From assembly GCF_016916835.1 (NCBI RefSeq), contig NZ_JAFFIX010000007.1:62001-126000 (forward strand): 64,000 bases of DNA. Reading direction: 5' to 3'. The notes under the pieces were generated by a model, which was not told where the DNA came from, did not search any database, and saw nothing but the letters and a program-made list of their open reading frames with translations. Below, in pieces: positions 9,401-21,999 of this stretch. The stretch is from Actinacidiphila bryophytorum. GTDB taxonomy: Bacteria; Actinomycetota; Actinomycetes; Streptomycetales; Streptomycetaceae. The position numbers and the translations under genes are program-made. How positions within the stretch are numbered: position 1 is the first letter of the stretch; each line of letters opens with the position of its first letter.

Positions 9401-10825
9401 TCAGGCGCTGTGCTTGAACTTCGGCACGGACGAGTCCTTCTTCGTGGCGTCCGAGGCCTTCTGCGCGCCCTCGATCCACTTGGCTGCCGTGATGTCCCCG
9501 GTGAGGAGCTGGGCGGTCAGGTTGCCGATGGTCTCGTTGTTGAGCTTCTTGTACCAGTCCTGGATGCGGGCGTTGAGCACGTTGCTGCCCGCGGCCTTCA
9601 GGGCGGTGTTCGCCGAGGCGAGGCCCGGGGTGAGGGTCAGGCCCTCGGCCGAGTTCGCCACGCAGGTCAGCGACTTGATGGTGTTGGTGAAGTTGTCGGT
9701 CTGCTTCTTGGCGAGCATGATCCGCAGCAGCTCCATGCCGCCGGCCGGGTTCTTGCCGTTGGCGGCCACGATGAAGGGCTCGCCCGCGGCGGCGTAGAGG
9801 GTGCCGAAGGGCATCTTGTCGCTGTCGCCCGCGCCGACCAGCGGGCCGACCGCCAGGTCGAAGTCCTTGGGCATGGTCGGGGCGGCCTCGTTCTCCACCC
9901 ACGAGCCGTCGGCCACCAGGGCGGCCTTGCCCTTGGTCCAGTCGGTCTGCATCTGGATGTGGGTCTTGCCCTCGGAGCCGGCCAGGAAGTACTTCTTGGC
10001 CGCCAGCTCCTCGTAGTAGGCCAGCACCGTCTTGACCGCGTCGACCTGGAAGGCGCCGTCCTCCAGGTCGTCGATCGCGTTCAGCACCTCCTTGCCGCCG
10101 ACCTTGCCGATCTGCGCGAGCAGGTCGAAGTGCACGTAGTACGGGTACTTGCCCGGGTAGGTGAACAGCGCGATGCCGGCGGCCTTGGTCTTGGCGCCGA
10201 GCGCGATCATCTCGTCGAAGGTCTTGGGGTACGTCCAGCCCTTCTCCTGGAAGAGCTTGTTGGAGTACCAGCTGCCGTACACGGTGAAGGCGTAGTTGAG
10301 CGCGTACATCGCCTGCGAGCCGAACTGGCCCTGCTCGACGGTGCCGGCGACCAGGACGTCGCGGACCTTCTTGGACGGGTCGTCGATGGTGGGGGCGTCC
10401 AGCAGCGGGGTCAGGTCCAGCAGCTTGCCCTCCTTGGCGAGGGCGGCGGTGTCGAGGTTGTCGGCACCGGAGTTGTCCATGAAGTCCGGCGGGGTGTTGT
10501 TGGCGAAGCGCGGCTGCAGCTTCGGGCCGATCCCCTGGGTGCCGGTGTGCTTGACGGTGGTGCCGTAGGTCGTGTTGTACACGGTCTCGGCGGACTTGAT
10601 GTAGTCGTCGCCGAAGCCGCCCTTGAAGACGAATGCCTCAAGCGGCGCGCCGTTCTTGACGCCGAGCGGGTTGGCCGCCGACTTCGTGCCCGTGGCGACC
10701 GGCTTGTTCTTGTCCCCGCCACTGGACGAGGCACATGCCGACAGCAGCGATGCCGACGGAATCGCCACCACGCCGATCGCCATTGCCCGCTTGATTGCAT
10801 CGCGCCGGTTGAACTCGGATCCCAT
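9401..10825 (-). CDS. ngcE: GlcNAc/chitobiose-type solute-binding lipoprotein
   Basis: A 474-residue type 1 sugar-binding protein. The N-terminus has a twin-arginine-like NRRD and a hydrophobic core, then the lipobox LSAC with Cys at residue 31, so it may be a Tat-exported lipoprotein. The start ATG 10823-10825 has GAGGA 7 bases upstream; the frame is open 44 codons further without a better start. Gene order (ngcE-F-G, then the ROK gene, then xylFGH) matches, from memory, the S. coelicolor locus whose NgcE homologue binds N-acetylglucosamine and chitobiose. Exact ligand specificity is not readable from sequence. Confidence 0.85.
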   Translation of the reverse strand: MGSEFNRRDAIKRAMAIGVVAIPSASLLSACASSSGGDKNKPVATGTKSAANPLGVKNGAPLEAFVFKGGFGDDYIKSAETVYNTTYGTTVKHTGTQGIGPKLQPRFANNTPPDFMDNSGADNLDTAALAKEGKLLDLTPLLDAPTIDDPSKKVRDVLVAGTVEQGQFGSQAMYALNYAFTVYGSWYSNKLFQEKGWTYPKTFDEMIALGAKTKAAGIALFTYPGKYPYYVHFDLLAQIGKVGGKEVLNAIDDLEDGAFQVDAVKTVLAYYEELAAKKYFLAGSEGKTHIQMQTDWTKGKAALVADGSWVENEAAPTMPKDFDLAVGPLVGAGDSDKMPFGTLYAAAGEPFIVAANGKNPAGGMELLRIMLAKKQTDNFTNTIKSLTCVANSAEGLTLTPGLASANTALKAAGSNVLNARIQDWYKKLNNETIGNLTAQLLTGDITAAKWIEGAQKASDATKKDSSVPKFKHSA

Positions 10826-11176
10826 GCTCAAGTCCTCGCCTTCTCCAGGACTCATGCGGTGCAGCGGAATCCGCCGTCGACCGCTAACAGTTGAAGCTTG
10901 AGTGATGCCGTGCATCCAGTGAGGCAGGGAACGATATCCGACGACCGGCGGTGACACTCCGCCGATTGACCCGCCTGACCCCGCGCTCCAGCAGGTTCCC
11001 TGGACGCCGACAGGTATAGTCCACTTCTCTCCGAGAGGGCAAGATCAAGAGCGCGTTTGGTCGGCAAGCTTTCCCGAGTTGAGACCTGTCCGAAATGCGG
11101 GACGGCAAAACCGCAGGTCAGCGGGTTCCCCGTGCGGCGATGGCGGACGATCGGCGGATTGGCTTGCGCAAAGCGG
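10826..11176. other. intergenic region upstream of ngcE
   Basis: About 350 bp without a convincing gene. It should hold the ngcE promoter. An AT-richer patch around 10885-10904 contains GTTGAAGCTTGAGTG, sharing TTGAGTG with the region before the ROK gene. Two short minus-strand open frames here lack a coding-like start and are treated as chance. Confidence 0.5.
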
Positions 11177-11213
11177 ACGGACCGCGTCCCTCCCGTGGAG
11201 GAACGCGGTCCGT
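11177..11213 (-). terminator. strong hairpin terminator after aconitase
   Basis: An 11-bp perfect outer stem ACGGACCGCGT/ACGCGGTCCGT and a 5-bp inner stem CCTCC/GGAGG with a CGT loop, 27 bp beyond the aconitase stop. Confidence 0.8.
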
Positions 11214-11239
11214 GCTACTCGCGAGTTACCTGTGCGCGG

Positions 11240-15121
<3,882 letters not shown>

Positions 15122-15127
15122 TCACCG

Positions 15128-15574
15128 TCACAGGAACTTGCCGGACGCGTCGTTGTTCTTCAGTTGGGAGTTCAGGTCCGCCGATGTGGCGCCGTGGATG
15201 TCCTGGCAGGCGTAGACGCAGCTGTAGCCGCTGTTGTAGTACACGCGGTAGGTCTTGGTCGGGTGCCAGTTGGTCACGTAGGCCGCGTTGTTCTTGACCG
15301 AAAGGCCCGCCCCGTCGCTGCCGTAGGCGCTCTTGTAGAAGTACCAGTCCTTGAAGTCGGAGATGTTCGCGGCGGTCTCCATGACCGCCCCGTAGTTGCC
15401 GCCGTGGGACGTGGCGTAGTCCGAGCTGTGGTAGTAGAGGCAGACGAAGTTCGTCTCGCACTGGGTCGCGGTGGACGCCGCGGGCGCGGCGGAGGCGACC
15501 GGTGCCGCCGCCAGCGCCGTGGCGACCAGGCCCACCGCTGCCGCGCCGACCGAAACCATCGTTCTTGTACGCAT
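15128..15574 (-). CDS. secreted peptidase-inhibitor I36-like protein
   Basis: About 148 residues with a Sec signal peptide (MRTRTMVSVGAAAVGLVATA, cleavage likely after an Ala-rich stretch ending ASAAPA). The mature part begins CETNFVCLYYHSSDY and has paired cysteines (CVYAC) and many aromatic residues, as in small streptomycete secreted proteins of the I36 inhibitor (beta/gamma-crystallin-like) type. Inhibitory activity is not proven. Start ATG 15572-15574 lies behind a GGGGGAAA purine run. It leads a two-gene unit with the lipoprotein downstream. Confidence 0.7.
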   Translation of the reverse strand: MRTRTMVSVGAAAVGLVATALAAAPVASAAPAASTATQCETNFVCLYYHSSDYATSHGGNYGAVMETAANISDFKDWYFYKSAYGSDGAGLSVKNNAAYVTNWHPTKTYRVYYNSGYSCVYACQDIHGATSADLNSQLKNNDASGKFL

Positions 15575-15814
15575 TGCGTTTCCCCCCACTGTGTGTGGAT
15601 GACCGCTTCGGGCAACCCACACGCTAGGCCGGGTACCGGTCGGTGGTCCTTGCTGCTGAGTGGCACGTCCTTGTCGCTGAGTGCTGCCGGGCGCCGGCGA
15701 GTGCCGCTGGGGTGGTGGGCCGCACTTGCGCCGGGGCGGTGTGCCGATGGTACGAAGGGGGGTGACGGGACGTCATTTCCGTCAACTTCGGTCCGCTACG
15801 GGGGTTTTCGCACC

Positions 15815-16630
15815 ATGCACGGTGGAGTCGCACTCACCGCCTATCTCGTCAACGAATCACGTGCCCGCCGCCCCGACCTGGCCGCGGACCCGCTGGCCGC
15901 GGCCTGGATCCCGGACGCCGACCGGGACGGGGTCAGGCAGCTGTGGCAGGGGTACGCCGACGCCGTCTACCCGCACGACGACCTCGTCGTCGCCCTGCGC
16001 GGGCGCCTGATCGCCGACGAGCTGGCCCGCGCGCTGGCGGCCGACCCCACGACCGTGCTGGTGGTGTGCGGTGCGGGCTTCTCCTCCTACCCGTGGCTGC
16101 AGGACTTCCCCGCCGCCCTTGAGGTGGACCTGCCGGAGATGGCAGAGGCCAAGCGGCAGCGGGCCGCCGAGCTGACCGCGGCCGGCACGCTGCCGCGGCG
16201 CGACGTCCGGCACCTGGCGGCGGACCTGGGCAGCGCCGCGGACCGCGAGCGGGTCACGCAGGCGGCGCGCGAGCTGGCCGCCGGGCGCCCGGTGGCCTAT
16301 GTGGCGGAAGGCCTGGTCTTCTACCTTCCGCCCGAGGACGCGCGGGCGGTGGTGACGCTGGGCGCGGGCTTCGGCGGTACGGCGCTGACCGCGGTGAGCT
16401 ACTGGCCCGCGGCCGCGTCCGGAAGCCAGGTGCTGGCCGTGCAGCGGGAGTGGTTCCGCAGCCGCTCCGTGCCGCCGGAGGCCTCGTACCTGACCCATGC
16501 CGAGCTGGTGGAACTGCTGGGCGGCCCGCTGCTCGACGTCGGCCCCGAGGACCTGCAGCGCCGCTACCTGGGCAAGGTCGAGGTGCCCGAGTCCGAGCTG
16601 ATCCCCGAGTACGTGGCGGTGGCCGGGTGA
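15815..16630 (+). CDS. SAM-dependent methyltransferase, leucine-carboxyl-methyltransferase-like
   Basis: About 271 residues with an LCM/TcmP-like class I methyltransferase layout: an N-terminal helical cap, the SAM loop TVLVVCGAGFSSYPWLQDFP (about residues 80-99), the acidic strand LEVDLPEMAEAKRQR, and VAEGLVFYLPPEDA. The substrate is unknown; family members O-methylate carboxyl or hydroxyl groups of proteins or natural products. ATG 15815 follows a weak GGGGG purine run. The stop overlaps the next gene's GTG as GTGA, so the two products are probably made in step and may act together. Confidence 0.8.
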   Translation: MHGGVALTAYLVNESRARRPDLAADPLAAAWIPDADRDGVRQLWQGYADAVYPHDDLVVALRGRLIADELARALAADPTTVLVVCGAGFSSYPWLQDFPAALEVDLPEMAEAKRQRAAELTAAGTLPRRDVRHLAADLGSAADRERVTQAARELAAGRPVAYVAEGLVFYLPPEDARAVVTLGAGFGGTALTAVSYWPAAASGSQVLAVQREWFRSRSVPPEASYLTHAELVELLGGPLLDVGPEDLQRRYLGKVEVPESELIPEYVAVAG

Positions 16631-17829
16631 CCCGCGGCACGCAGGAGGTGCTGCACCTGCAGTGCCGGGCGTACCCGCTGCACCACCGCTCCCCCGGCAC
16701 CGCGCTGGAACTGGTGGCGGTGCCCGGGCACGGGGAGCTGCAGCCGGTCGCGGGCGGCCTGAAGTCGCTGGCGTACAACCCGGACAGCACCATCGAGATG
16801 GACCTGACCGCGCTGATCGCCCGCTCGGTGTCGCTGCCGGGCGCCGAGATCCTGGCCTGCCACGCCAGGATCCTGACCGCGGGCACCGTCCTGGTGGTCT
16901 ACGCGCTGCGCCACGAGCGGGACCTGCGGGAGCTGTCGCTTCCGGAGCTGGACGCACTGGACTCGCTGGTCAACCGGACGCTGCGGGAGGCCGACTCGGC
17001 GGTCCTCACCGCGGTGCTGGCCGCCTCGGTCAGCAGCGGACTGGTGCAGGGCATCGCGCTGCGGCCCGACCTGGCGCTCGGCGGCGGGCGGTCGCCCATC
17101 GACCGCCAGTCGGCGCGCTACAACTGCCATTTCGTGACCGACGACCCGCCGTGGGAGACCGACGCCCGGGTGGCGGAGCCGATATCGGGTCCGCACTGCC
17201 GGATACTGCTGCCGTACACCTACGCGTGGGACTACGACCCCGCGGCGCCGCTGGACGAGCTGCTGACCATGACCGAGCCCACCGACATCGCGGTCGCCCA
17301 GCAGTCGCTGCTGGTCGGTGCACTGATCGCCGGGCGCTGGGTGCTGGCCGACCTGGCGCACGGCCACCCGGAGAGCACCGACGTGCACGCCTTCCGGCGC
17401 TTCCTCGACGGCCTGTGGGCCGACTTCCACCACCTCGACGGCTACCGCATCGAGTCGACGCAGACGCACCGGGCCAGCTATCTGTCCGCCCGGCAGGTGA
17501 TCGGGCTCGACGACACCCAGGAGCGGGCCGACAAGCTGCTGGGCTACGTCAGCAACTCGCTGCTCGCGGCCTCCTCGCAGCGGGCGGAGGCGCTGGACGC
17601 CCGGCTCAACCGGGTCGCGGCGGCCCTGACCGTGGTCAGCGCCGCCTCCTTCGGCCTGGACATCGCCGTCTTCGTGCTGCCGCAGGTGTCGCTGGCGACC
17701 AAGCTCGGGGTGGTCGTGGGCCTGCTCGGAATGGCCGTGTCCTGCCTGGTCGCGGTGATCATGCCGCGGGTGCGCAGGGCCGCCGCCGAGGAGATTCCCG
17801 AGCATCGGACCTGGTCGCCCCCGGTGTGA
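16627..17829 (+). CDS. CorA-topology membrane protein, unknown function
   Basis: About 400 residues. A large soluble N-terminal part is followed by a predicted long helix (about 295-332: TQERADKLLGYVSNSLLAAS onward) and two C-terminal membrane helices (about 334-353 and 356-380) with a short basic tail. This resembles CorA/RMD1-like architecture, but I find no GMN or YGMN motif in the loop between the helices, so magnesium transport is not claimed. The GTG start overlaps the methyltransferase stop (GTGA), which indicates coupling. Function is unknown. Confidence 0.7.
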   Translation: MTRGTQEVLHLQCRAYPLHHRSPGTALELVAVPGHGELQPVAGGLKSLAYNPDSTIEMDLTALIARSVSLPGAEILACHARILTAGTVLVVYALRHERDLRELSLPELDALDSLVNRTLREADSAVLTAVLAASVSSGLVQGIALRPDLALGGGRSPIDRQSARYNCHFVTDDPPWETDARVAEPISGPHCRILLPYTYAWDYDPAAPLDELLTMTEPTDIAVAQQSLLVGALIAGRWVLADLAHGHPESTDVHAFRRFLDGLWADFHHLDGYRIESTQTHRASYLSARQVIGLDDTQERADKLLGYVSNSLLAASSQRAEALDARLNRVAAALTVVSAASFGLDIAVFVLPQVSLATKLGVVVGLLGMAVSCLVAVIMPRVRRAAAEEIPEHRTWSPPV

Positions 17830-17914
17830 CCGGTGGGGGCAGGGGTGTGTGACTCGTGTGGCGGGGGTTGCGCGACGGGCCTCAGTAGGTACGGTGAGGT
17901 CCGTCGGGGTGCGA

Positions 17915-17930
17915 GCCGCCCGGGGGCGGC
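17915..17930 (+). terminator. short GC hairpin after the membrane protein gene
   Basis: GCCGCCC/GGGCGGC arms with almost no loop, 86 bp beyond the stop. A modest terminator candidate. Confidence 0.35.
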
Positions 17931-17999
17931 ACGGCCCGGCGCTGGGGCCATCCGGGTCACGGCGGAACACGCCACGGATGGCGGTACCCGCGTTGCTCC

Positions 18000-18015
18000 A
18001 TCTCATATATGAGAT
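18000..18015. promoter_or_regulatory. palindromic operator candidate upstream of HTH-MurA
   Basis: ATCTCATATATGAGAT is a perfect 16-bp palindrome ending 12 bp before the ATG, in an AT-rich patch that probably overlaps the promoter or start of transcription. It shares ATCTC-N6-GAGAT with the site before acnA. Autoregulation by the HTH domain of the downstream protein is the simplest hypothesis. Confidence 0.6.
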
Positions 18016-18027
18016 AGGGTCAACATC

Positions 18028-19557
18028 ATGACCGACGACTACCTCGTACGTATCGGCAGGCTCATCCGAGACGCCAGGCAGCATCGAGGCTGGACACAGA
18101 CACATCTCGCGGACGCACTCGGCACCAGCCAGAGCGCGGTGAACCGGATCGAGCGGGGCAACCAGAACATCAGCCTTGAGATGATCGCCAGAATCGGCGA
18201 GGCGCTGGACAGCGAGATCGTCTCGCTGGGCTATGCAGGCCCGATGCATCTGCGGGTGGTCGGCGGGCGCCGGCTGTCCGGCGCCATAGACGTCAAGACC
18301 AGCAAGAACGCATGCGTGGCCCTGCTGTGCGCGACCCTGCTGAACGCCGGCCGCACCACCCTGCGCCGGGTCGCCAGGATCGAGGAGGTCTACCGCATCC
18401 TCGAAGTGCTCGGCAGCATCGGGGTGCGCACCCGGTGGATCAACGACGGCAACGACCTGGAGATCGTGCCGCCCGCCGAGCTGGACCTGGCCGCGATGGA
18501 CACCGAGGCCGCCCGCCGCACCCGCAGCGTGATCATGTTCCTCGGCCCGCTGCTGCACCGCACCGACCGCTTCAGGATCCCCTACGCCGGCGGCTGCGAC
18601 CTCGGCACCCGTACGGTCCAGCCGCACATGAACGCGCTGCGGCACTTCGGCCTCGACGTCACCGCCACCGACGGCTCCTACCACGCCGAGGTGACCGGCG
18701 GTATCGCCCCGAACCGCCCCATCGTGCTGACCGAGCGCGGCGACACGGTGACCGAGAACGCCCTGCTGGCCGCCGCCCGCTACGAGGGCGTCACCGTCAT
18801 CCGCAACGCCAGCTCCAACTACATGGTCCAGGACCTGTGCTTCTTCCTGGAAGAGCTGGGCGTCAGGGTCGAGGGCATCGGCACCACCACGCTGACCGTG
18901 CACGGTGTCGCGCACATCGACAAGGACGTCGACTACGCGCCCTCCGAGGACCCGGTCGAGGCGATGAGCCTGCTGGCCGCGGCCGTGGTCACCGAGTCCG
19001 AGCTGACCATCCGCCGGGCGCCGGTGGAGTTCCTGGAGATCGAGCTCGCGGTGCTGGAGGAGATGGGCCTGGACTTCGAGGTGACCCCGGAGTACCGCGC
19101 CGACAACGGCAGGACCCGCCTGGTCGACCTCACCGTCCGGCCCTCCAAGCTGCGCTCGCCGATCGACAAGATCCACCCGATGCCCTTCCCGGGCCTCAAC
19201 ATCGACAACGTGCCCTTCTTCGCGGCCATCGCCGCCACCGCACAGGGCTCGACGCTCATCCACGACTGGGTCTACGACAACCGGGCGATCTACCTCACCG
19301 AGCTGACCCGGCTCGGCGCGGCCGTCAAACTCCTCGACCCGCACCGCATCATGGTCGAGGGCCCGACCCGCTGGCGCGCCTCGGAGATGATGTGCCCGCC
19401 CGCGCTGCGCCCCGCGGTCGTCGTCCTGCTGGCCATGATGGCCGCCGAGGGCACCTCGGTGCTGCGCAACGTCTACGTCATCAACCGCGGCTACGAGGAC
19501 CTGGCGGAGCGGCTGAACACGATCGGCGCGCAGATCGAGATCTTCCGCGACATCTGA
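18028..19557 (+). CDS. MurA-type enolpyruvyl transferase with N-terminal Cro/C1 HTH
   Basis: 509 residues. Residues about 5-65 form an HTH_3 domain (WTQTHLADALGTSQSAVNRIE). Residues about 72-505 form a UDP-GlcNAc 1-carboxyvinyltransferase domain. By comparison with E. coli MurA the key residues appear present: SKN (K93, N94 for K22, N23), GGC at C190 (C115), R195 (R120), H200 (H125), D393 in PGLNID (D305) and RAS at R450 (R397). It may therefore be catalytically competent, adding enolpyruvate to UDP-GlcNAc, while the HTH suggests DNA binding. Enzyme and regulator could be one molecule sensing UDP-GlcNAc. A housekeeping murA is expected elsewhere. Its 3' end overlaps the convergent SGNH gene by 67 bp. 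Confidence 0.9.
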   Translation: MTDDYLVRIGRLIRDARQHRGWTQTHLADALGTSQSAVNRIERGNQNISLEMIARIGEALDSEIVSLGYAGPMHLRVVGGRRLSGAIDVKTSKNACVALLCATLLNAGRTTLRRVARIEEVYRILEVLGSIGVRTRWINDGNDLEIVPPAELDLAAMDTEAARRTRSVIMFLGPLLHRTDRFRIPYAGGCDLGTRTVQPHMNALRHFGLDVTATDGSYHAEVTGGIAPNRPIVLTERGDTVTENALLAAARYEGVTVIRNASSNYMVQDLCFFLEELGVRVEGIGTTTLTVHGVAHIDKDVDYAPSEDPVEAMSLLAAAVVTESELTIRRAPVEFLEIELAVLEEMGLDFEVTPEYRADNGRTRLVDLTVRPSKLRSPIDKIHPMPFPGLNIDNVPFFAAIAATAQGSTLIHDWVYDNRAIYLTELTRLGAAVKLLDPHRIMVEGPTRWRASEMMCPPALRPAVVVLLAMMAAEGTSVLRNVYVINRGYEDLAERLNTIGAQIEIFRDI

Positions 19558-21083
19558 ACCCGCCTCACGCGCGGCCGCACTCCGCCCGACCCCGCCTGCC
19601 TCAGCGGGCCAGGACAGAGTGCGGCGGCATCTCCGGGACTTCTCCGGGACCCTGGCCCTGCGGAGAGCTGCGGGGTGGGGGGTTGGGTGGAGCCGGGTTG
19701 TCGGAGTCGGGTCAGTGCCTGCTGGTCGGCCAGGGCGATGGCGAGTTCGCCGGCGGCCGTCGGGTGAAGCGGAGCCTTGTCGGCGGAGTTCTGCACGAAG
19801 GGCTCCTTGCTGCACAGGCGGTGACCGTCGAAGCGGGGGTGGACGCTGGTGAAGTGGAAGGCGTCGGTCCCGTTCTCCAGGACGGTGTTGAGTTCGGCGA
19901 GCCGGGAGCGCAGTACCTCGGCCTTGGCTGGGGTGATGCCGTCCTTGGCCAGGCACGTGGTGTCGGGGCCGAAGGGTTCGTAGTAGTCGTTGACGAGGAC
20001 GTCGGGGTGGTGGGGCAGGGCGGACAGCTGCTGGAGCATGTCGAGGTAGTTCTGGGTGAAGGAGGCGAGCTGCTCGGTGAAGTACGCGGTGGACGCCTTG
20101 TCGTCGCAGACGGGTGCCTTGGCGCACAGTCCGGTCAGTACGGCCCAGTTCAGGTCGTTGGCGCCGATGCTGACGATGACGGCGGACGCGCCGGTGGCCC
20201 GCTGGGCGACGGCGAGCTGCGGCGGGAGCACGTCGTCGCCGCGGGTCTGGACGCCGAGGATGCCGTCGGTGACCGTGGCTCCCTGGCAGGCCAGGTTCAG
20301 CACGTTCCAGTCGTTGACGGCTGCGAGGTCGGCGGCGTACGAGTCCGCGCTGCGACCGCATGTCCTGTCCGCGGGAGTCGGGTGGTTCACCAGGGGGTTG
20401 CCGATGCCCGCGGCGGTGGAGTCGCCCAGCACGACGAGCTGAACACCGGTCAGGGCCGGGCCTTTGGCTGCCGGCACGGGTTGGGCGGGGGTGCGTCCCA
20501 CGAGGTCGTCCAAGGTGGTGACCTGCCGGAGCACCCGGGGCGTGCCGGAGGCCAGCAGATAGATGCCCACGGCGTTGACCGCGCACACCGACGCCACCGC
20601 GGCGGCTGTCATGGATACCGTGGTCCGGCGCGGAGCGCGGCGGATGCCGGCGACGGCCACCGCGATGGCCGCGGCCCACCCGGCCGCGATCAGTGATTCC
20701 CACAGGCAGTACCGCAGCCACCCCGATGCCAGGTGCCGGCTCAGGACGGGCACCAGCTGTCCACGCTCACGAGCGGAGTCATCGGCCTGGGAGCCGAGAT
20801 CGATGTGGGAGAGCTTCAAGCGGGGACGGATCGGCCCGTTGAAGTGTGGCCGGGTGGCGATGGCCTCACCGAACAGGTCCAGCTCGCCCGGCCCCGACAG
20901 ACTCGTGCCCGGCTGGGCCGCGCCCACCTGGACGGTCTGGCCCGCGGCCGACACCGACTGCATCGGGGTCAGCTGAACCGCCAGCCAGATCGACGCGGCG
21001 CTGACCACGACCAGGACTGCCACGCTCCCCAGAGCCTTCCCCGCTCGACGCAGCCGCCTGTCGACCTGCTCTCTGTCCAGCAC
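19491..21083 (-). CDS. membrane-anchored SGNH/GDSL-family hydrolase
   Basis: About 530 residues. Hydrophobic segments lie near 20-38, 130-148 and 156-178. An SGNH hydrolase domain follows: block I VVLGDSTAAG (Ser222), block II-like CQGAT, block III GAND (307-310) and a C-terminal HPTAAG carrying the catalytic His. Such enzymes are esterases, lipases or acyl hydrolases acting at or outside the membrane. GTG 21081-21083 is chosen because GGAGGT lies 9 bases upstream, although the frame is open further. The final 65 or so residues are Pro/Arg-rich and the last 67 bp are antisense to the HTH-MurA gene. This suggests a lost stop or a 3' frameshift near 19.6 kb. Confidence 0.8.
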   Translation of the reverse strand: MLDREQVDRRLRRAGKALGSVAVLVVVSAASIWLAVQLTPMQSVSAAGQTVQVGAAQPGTSLSGPGELDLFGEAIATRPHFNGPIRPRLKLSHIDLGSQADDSARERGQLVPVLSRHLASGWLRYCLWESLIAAGWAAAIAVAVAGIRRAPRRTTVSMTAAAVASVCAVNAVGIYLLASGTPRVLRQVTTLDDLVGRTPAQPVPAAKGPALTGVQLVVLGDSTAAGIGNPLVNHPTPADRTCGRSADSYAADLAAVNDWNVLNLACQGATVTDGILGVQTRGDDVLPPQLAVAQRATGASAVIVSIGANDLNWAVLTGLCAKAPVCDDKASTAYFTEQLASFTQNYLDMLQQLSALPHHPDVLVNDYYEPFGPDTTCLAKDGITPAKAEVLRSRLAELNTVLENGTDAFHFTSVHPRFDGHRLCSKEPFVQNSADKAPLHPTAAGELAIALADQQALTRLRQPGSTQPPTPQLSAGPGSRRSPGDAAALCPGPLRQAGSGGVRPRVRRVQMSRKISICAPIVFSRSARSS

Positions 21084-21450
21084 GTTCCGGGCACCTCCAT
21101 GGTCGCCACCTCCACCGGTGACCTCGACTGACGCCGCGCTCCTACCCATGCTGCCGCCTCGTAGCCGACCATTTGTGCTCCTGTGCGGCATGTGCGGCCC
21201 CCACCCGTACGCCTGCGGCCGGACGCAGCCAGGCCCTGGATGTCGCCGGCATCCGCCGGGCCCGCTACAGTGCCCTGCCCAAGGTCCGTCTCCAGCGGCC
21301 TTCTGCCCGACCGCGACCACCGTCACCCGCCTCAGCCACCACCCCACCGCATGACTGTCCTCTCGCACTGAACTGCACAAGGCCCCCCCGGTCGACGGGG
21401 CAGCGCTCTTCCCATGACGGCCCCGCGCTCGTGACCAAGGACGACATCCG
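21084..21450. other. intergenic region between divergent genes
   Basis: About 370 bp separating the SGNH gene (minus) from the DUF2568 gene (plus). It presumably contains both promoters. Several short frames cross it, but none has a convincing start or protein-like composition. No RNA gene is evident. Confidence 0.4.
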
Positions 21451-21819
21451 ATGACGCTCCCTACCCCCCTGCATGTGATCAACGAGGGGCTGGCGTTCCT
21501 CCTGGAAGTGGCGGCCCTCGCCGTCCTCGCCTGGTGGGGGTGGCAGACCGTGGAGACCACCGCTGTGCGCCTCCTCCTTGCTGTTGCCGCTCCCACGGTG
21601 GCGGCCGTCCTGTGGGGCTTGTTCGCCGCCCCGAAAGCCCGGATACCGGTGCACTTGGCGGGCGTCCTGACCGTGAAGGTGCTGGTCTTCGGTGCCGCAG
21701 CAGCTGCCCTTTACGCCATGGACCGGCACGGATGGGCGACCGTCTTCGCCGTCGTGGTCGCGGCCAATACTGTCCTTGCGACCCTGGACCGGCGCGCTTC
21801 GATGCGGCAGGCAGCCTGA
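21451..21819 (+). CDS. DUF2568 (YrdB-like) small membrane protein
   Basis: 122 residues with four hydrophobic segments and the family's LAFLLEVAALAVLAWWGW start and WGLFAAPKA motif after helix 2. Function is unknown; these are small inner-membrane proteins. ATG 21451 follows an AAGGACG purine run. Downstream on the same strand, after 180 bp, is another membrane protein gene. Confidence 0.8.
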   Translation: MTLPTPLHVINEGLAFLLEVAALAVLAWWGWQTVETTAVRLLLAVAAPTVAAVLWGLFAAPKARIPVHLAGVLTVKVLVFGAAAAALYAMDRHGWATVFAVVVAANTVLATLDRRASMRQAA

Positions 21820-21999
21820 CCGATCCACCCGACGGCCGGTTCCTGCACCGGATCTCCCCGCGCCCGGCAGCCGCATGTGCGTGCGATCGCGCGGCGGGGG
21901 AAGGCTGCCTTTCGGTCCGGAACGCCTGACAGCGGTCCACCACCTGTGGGGGCGGCCAGCGCTCCCACCCACACCCACGGCACGGTCAGCGAGGCGGCG

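Noticed and set aside
16627..17829. Magnesium transporter CorA
   Set aside because: Topology is similar, but no GMN motif is seen before or after the last helices.
16564..20721. 1385-codon minus-strand open frame spanning several genes
   Set aside because: It crosses the methyltransferase, membrane protein and HTH-MurA genes antisense, with low-complexity composition and no domain-like segment.
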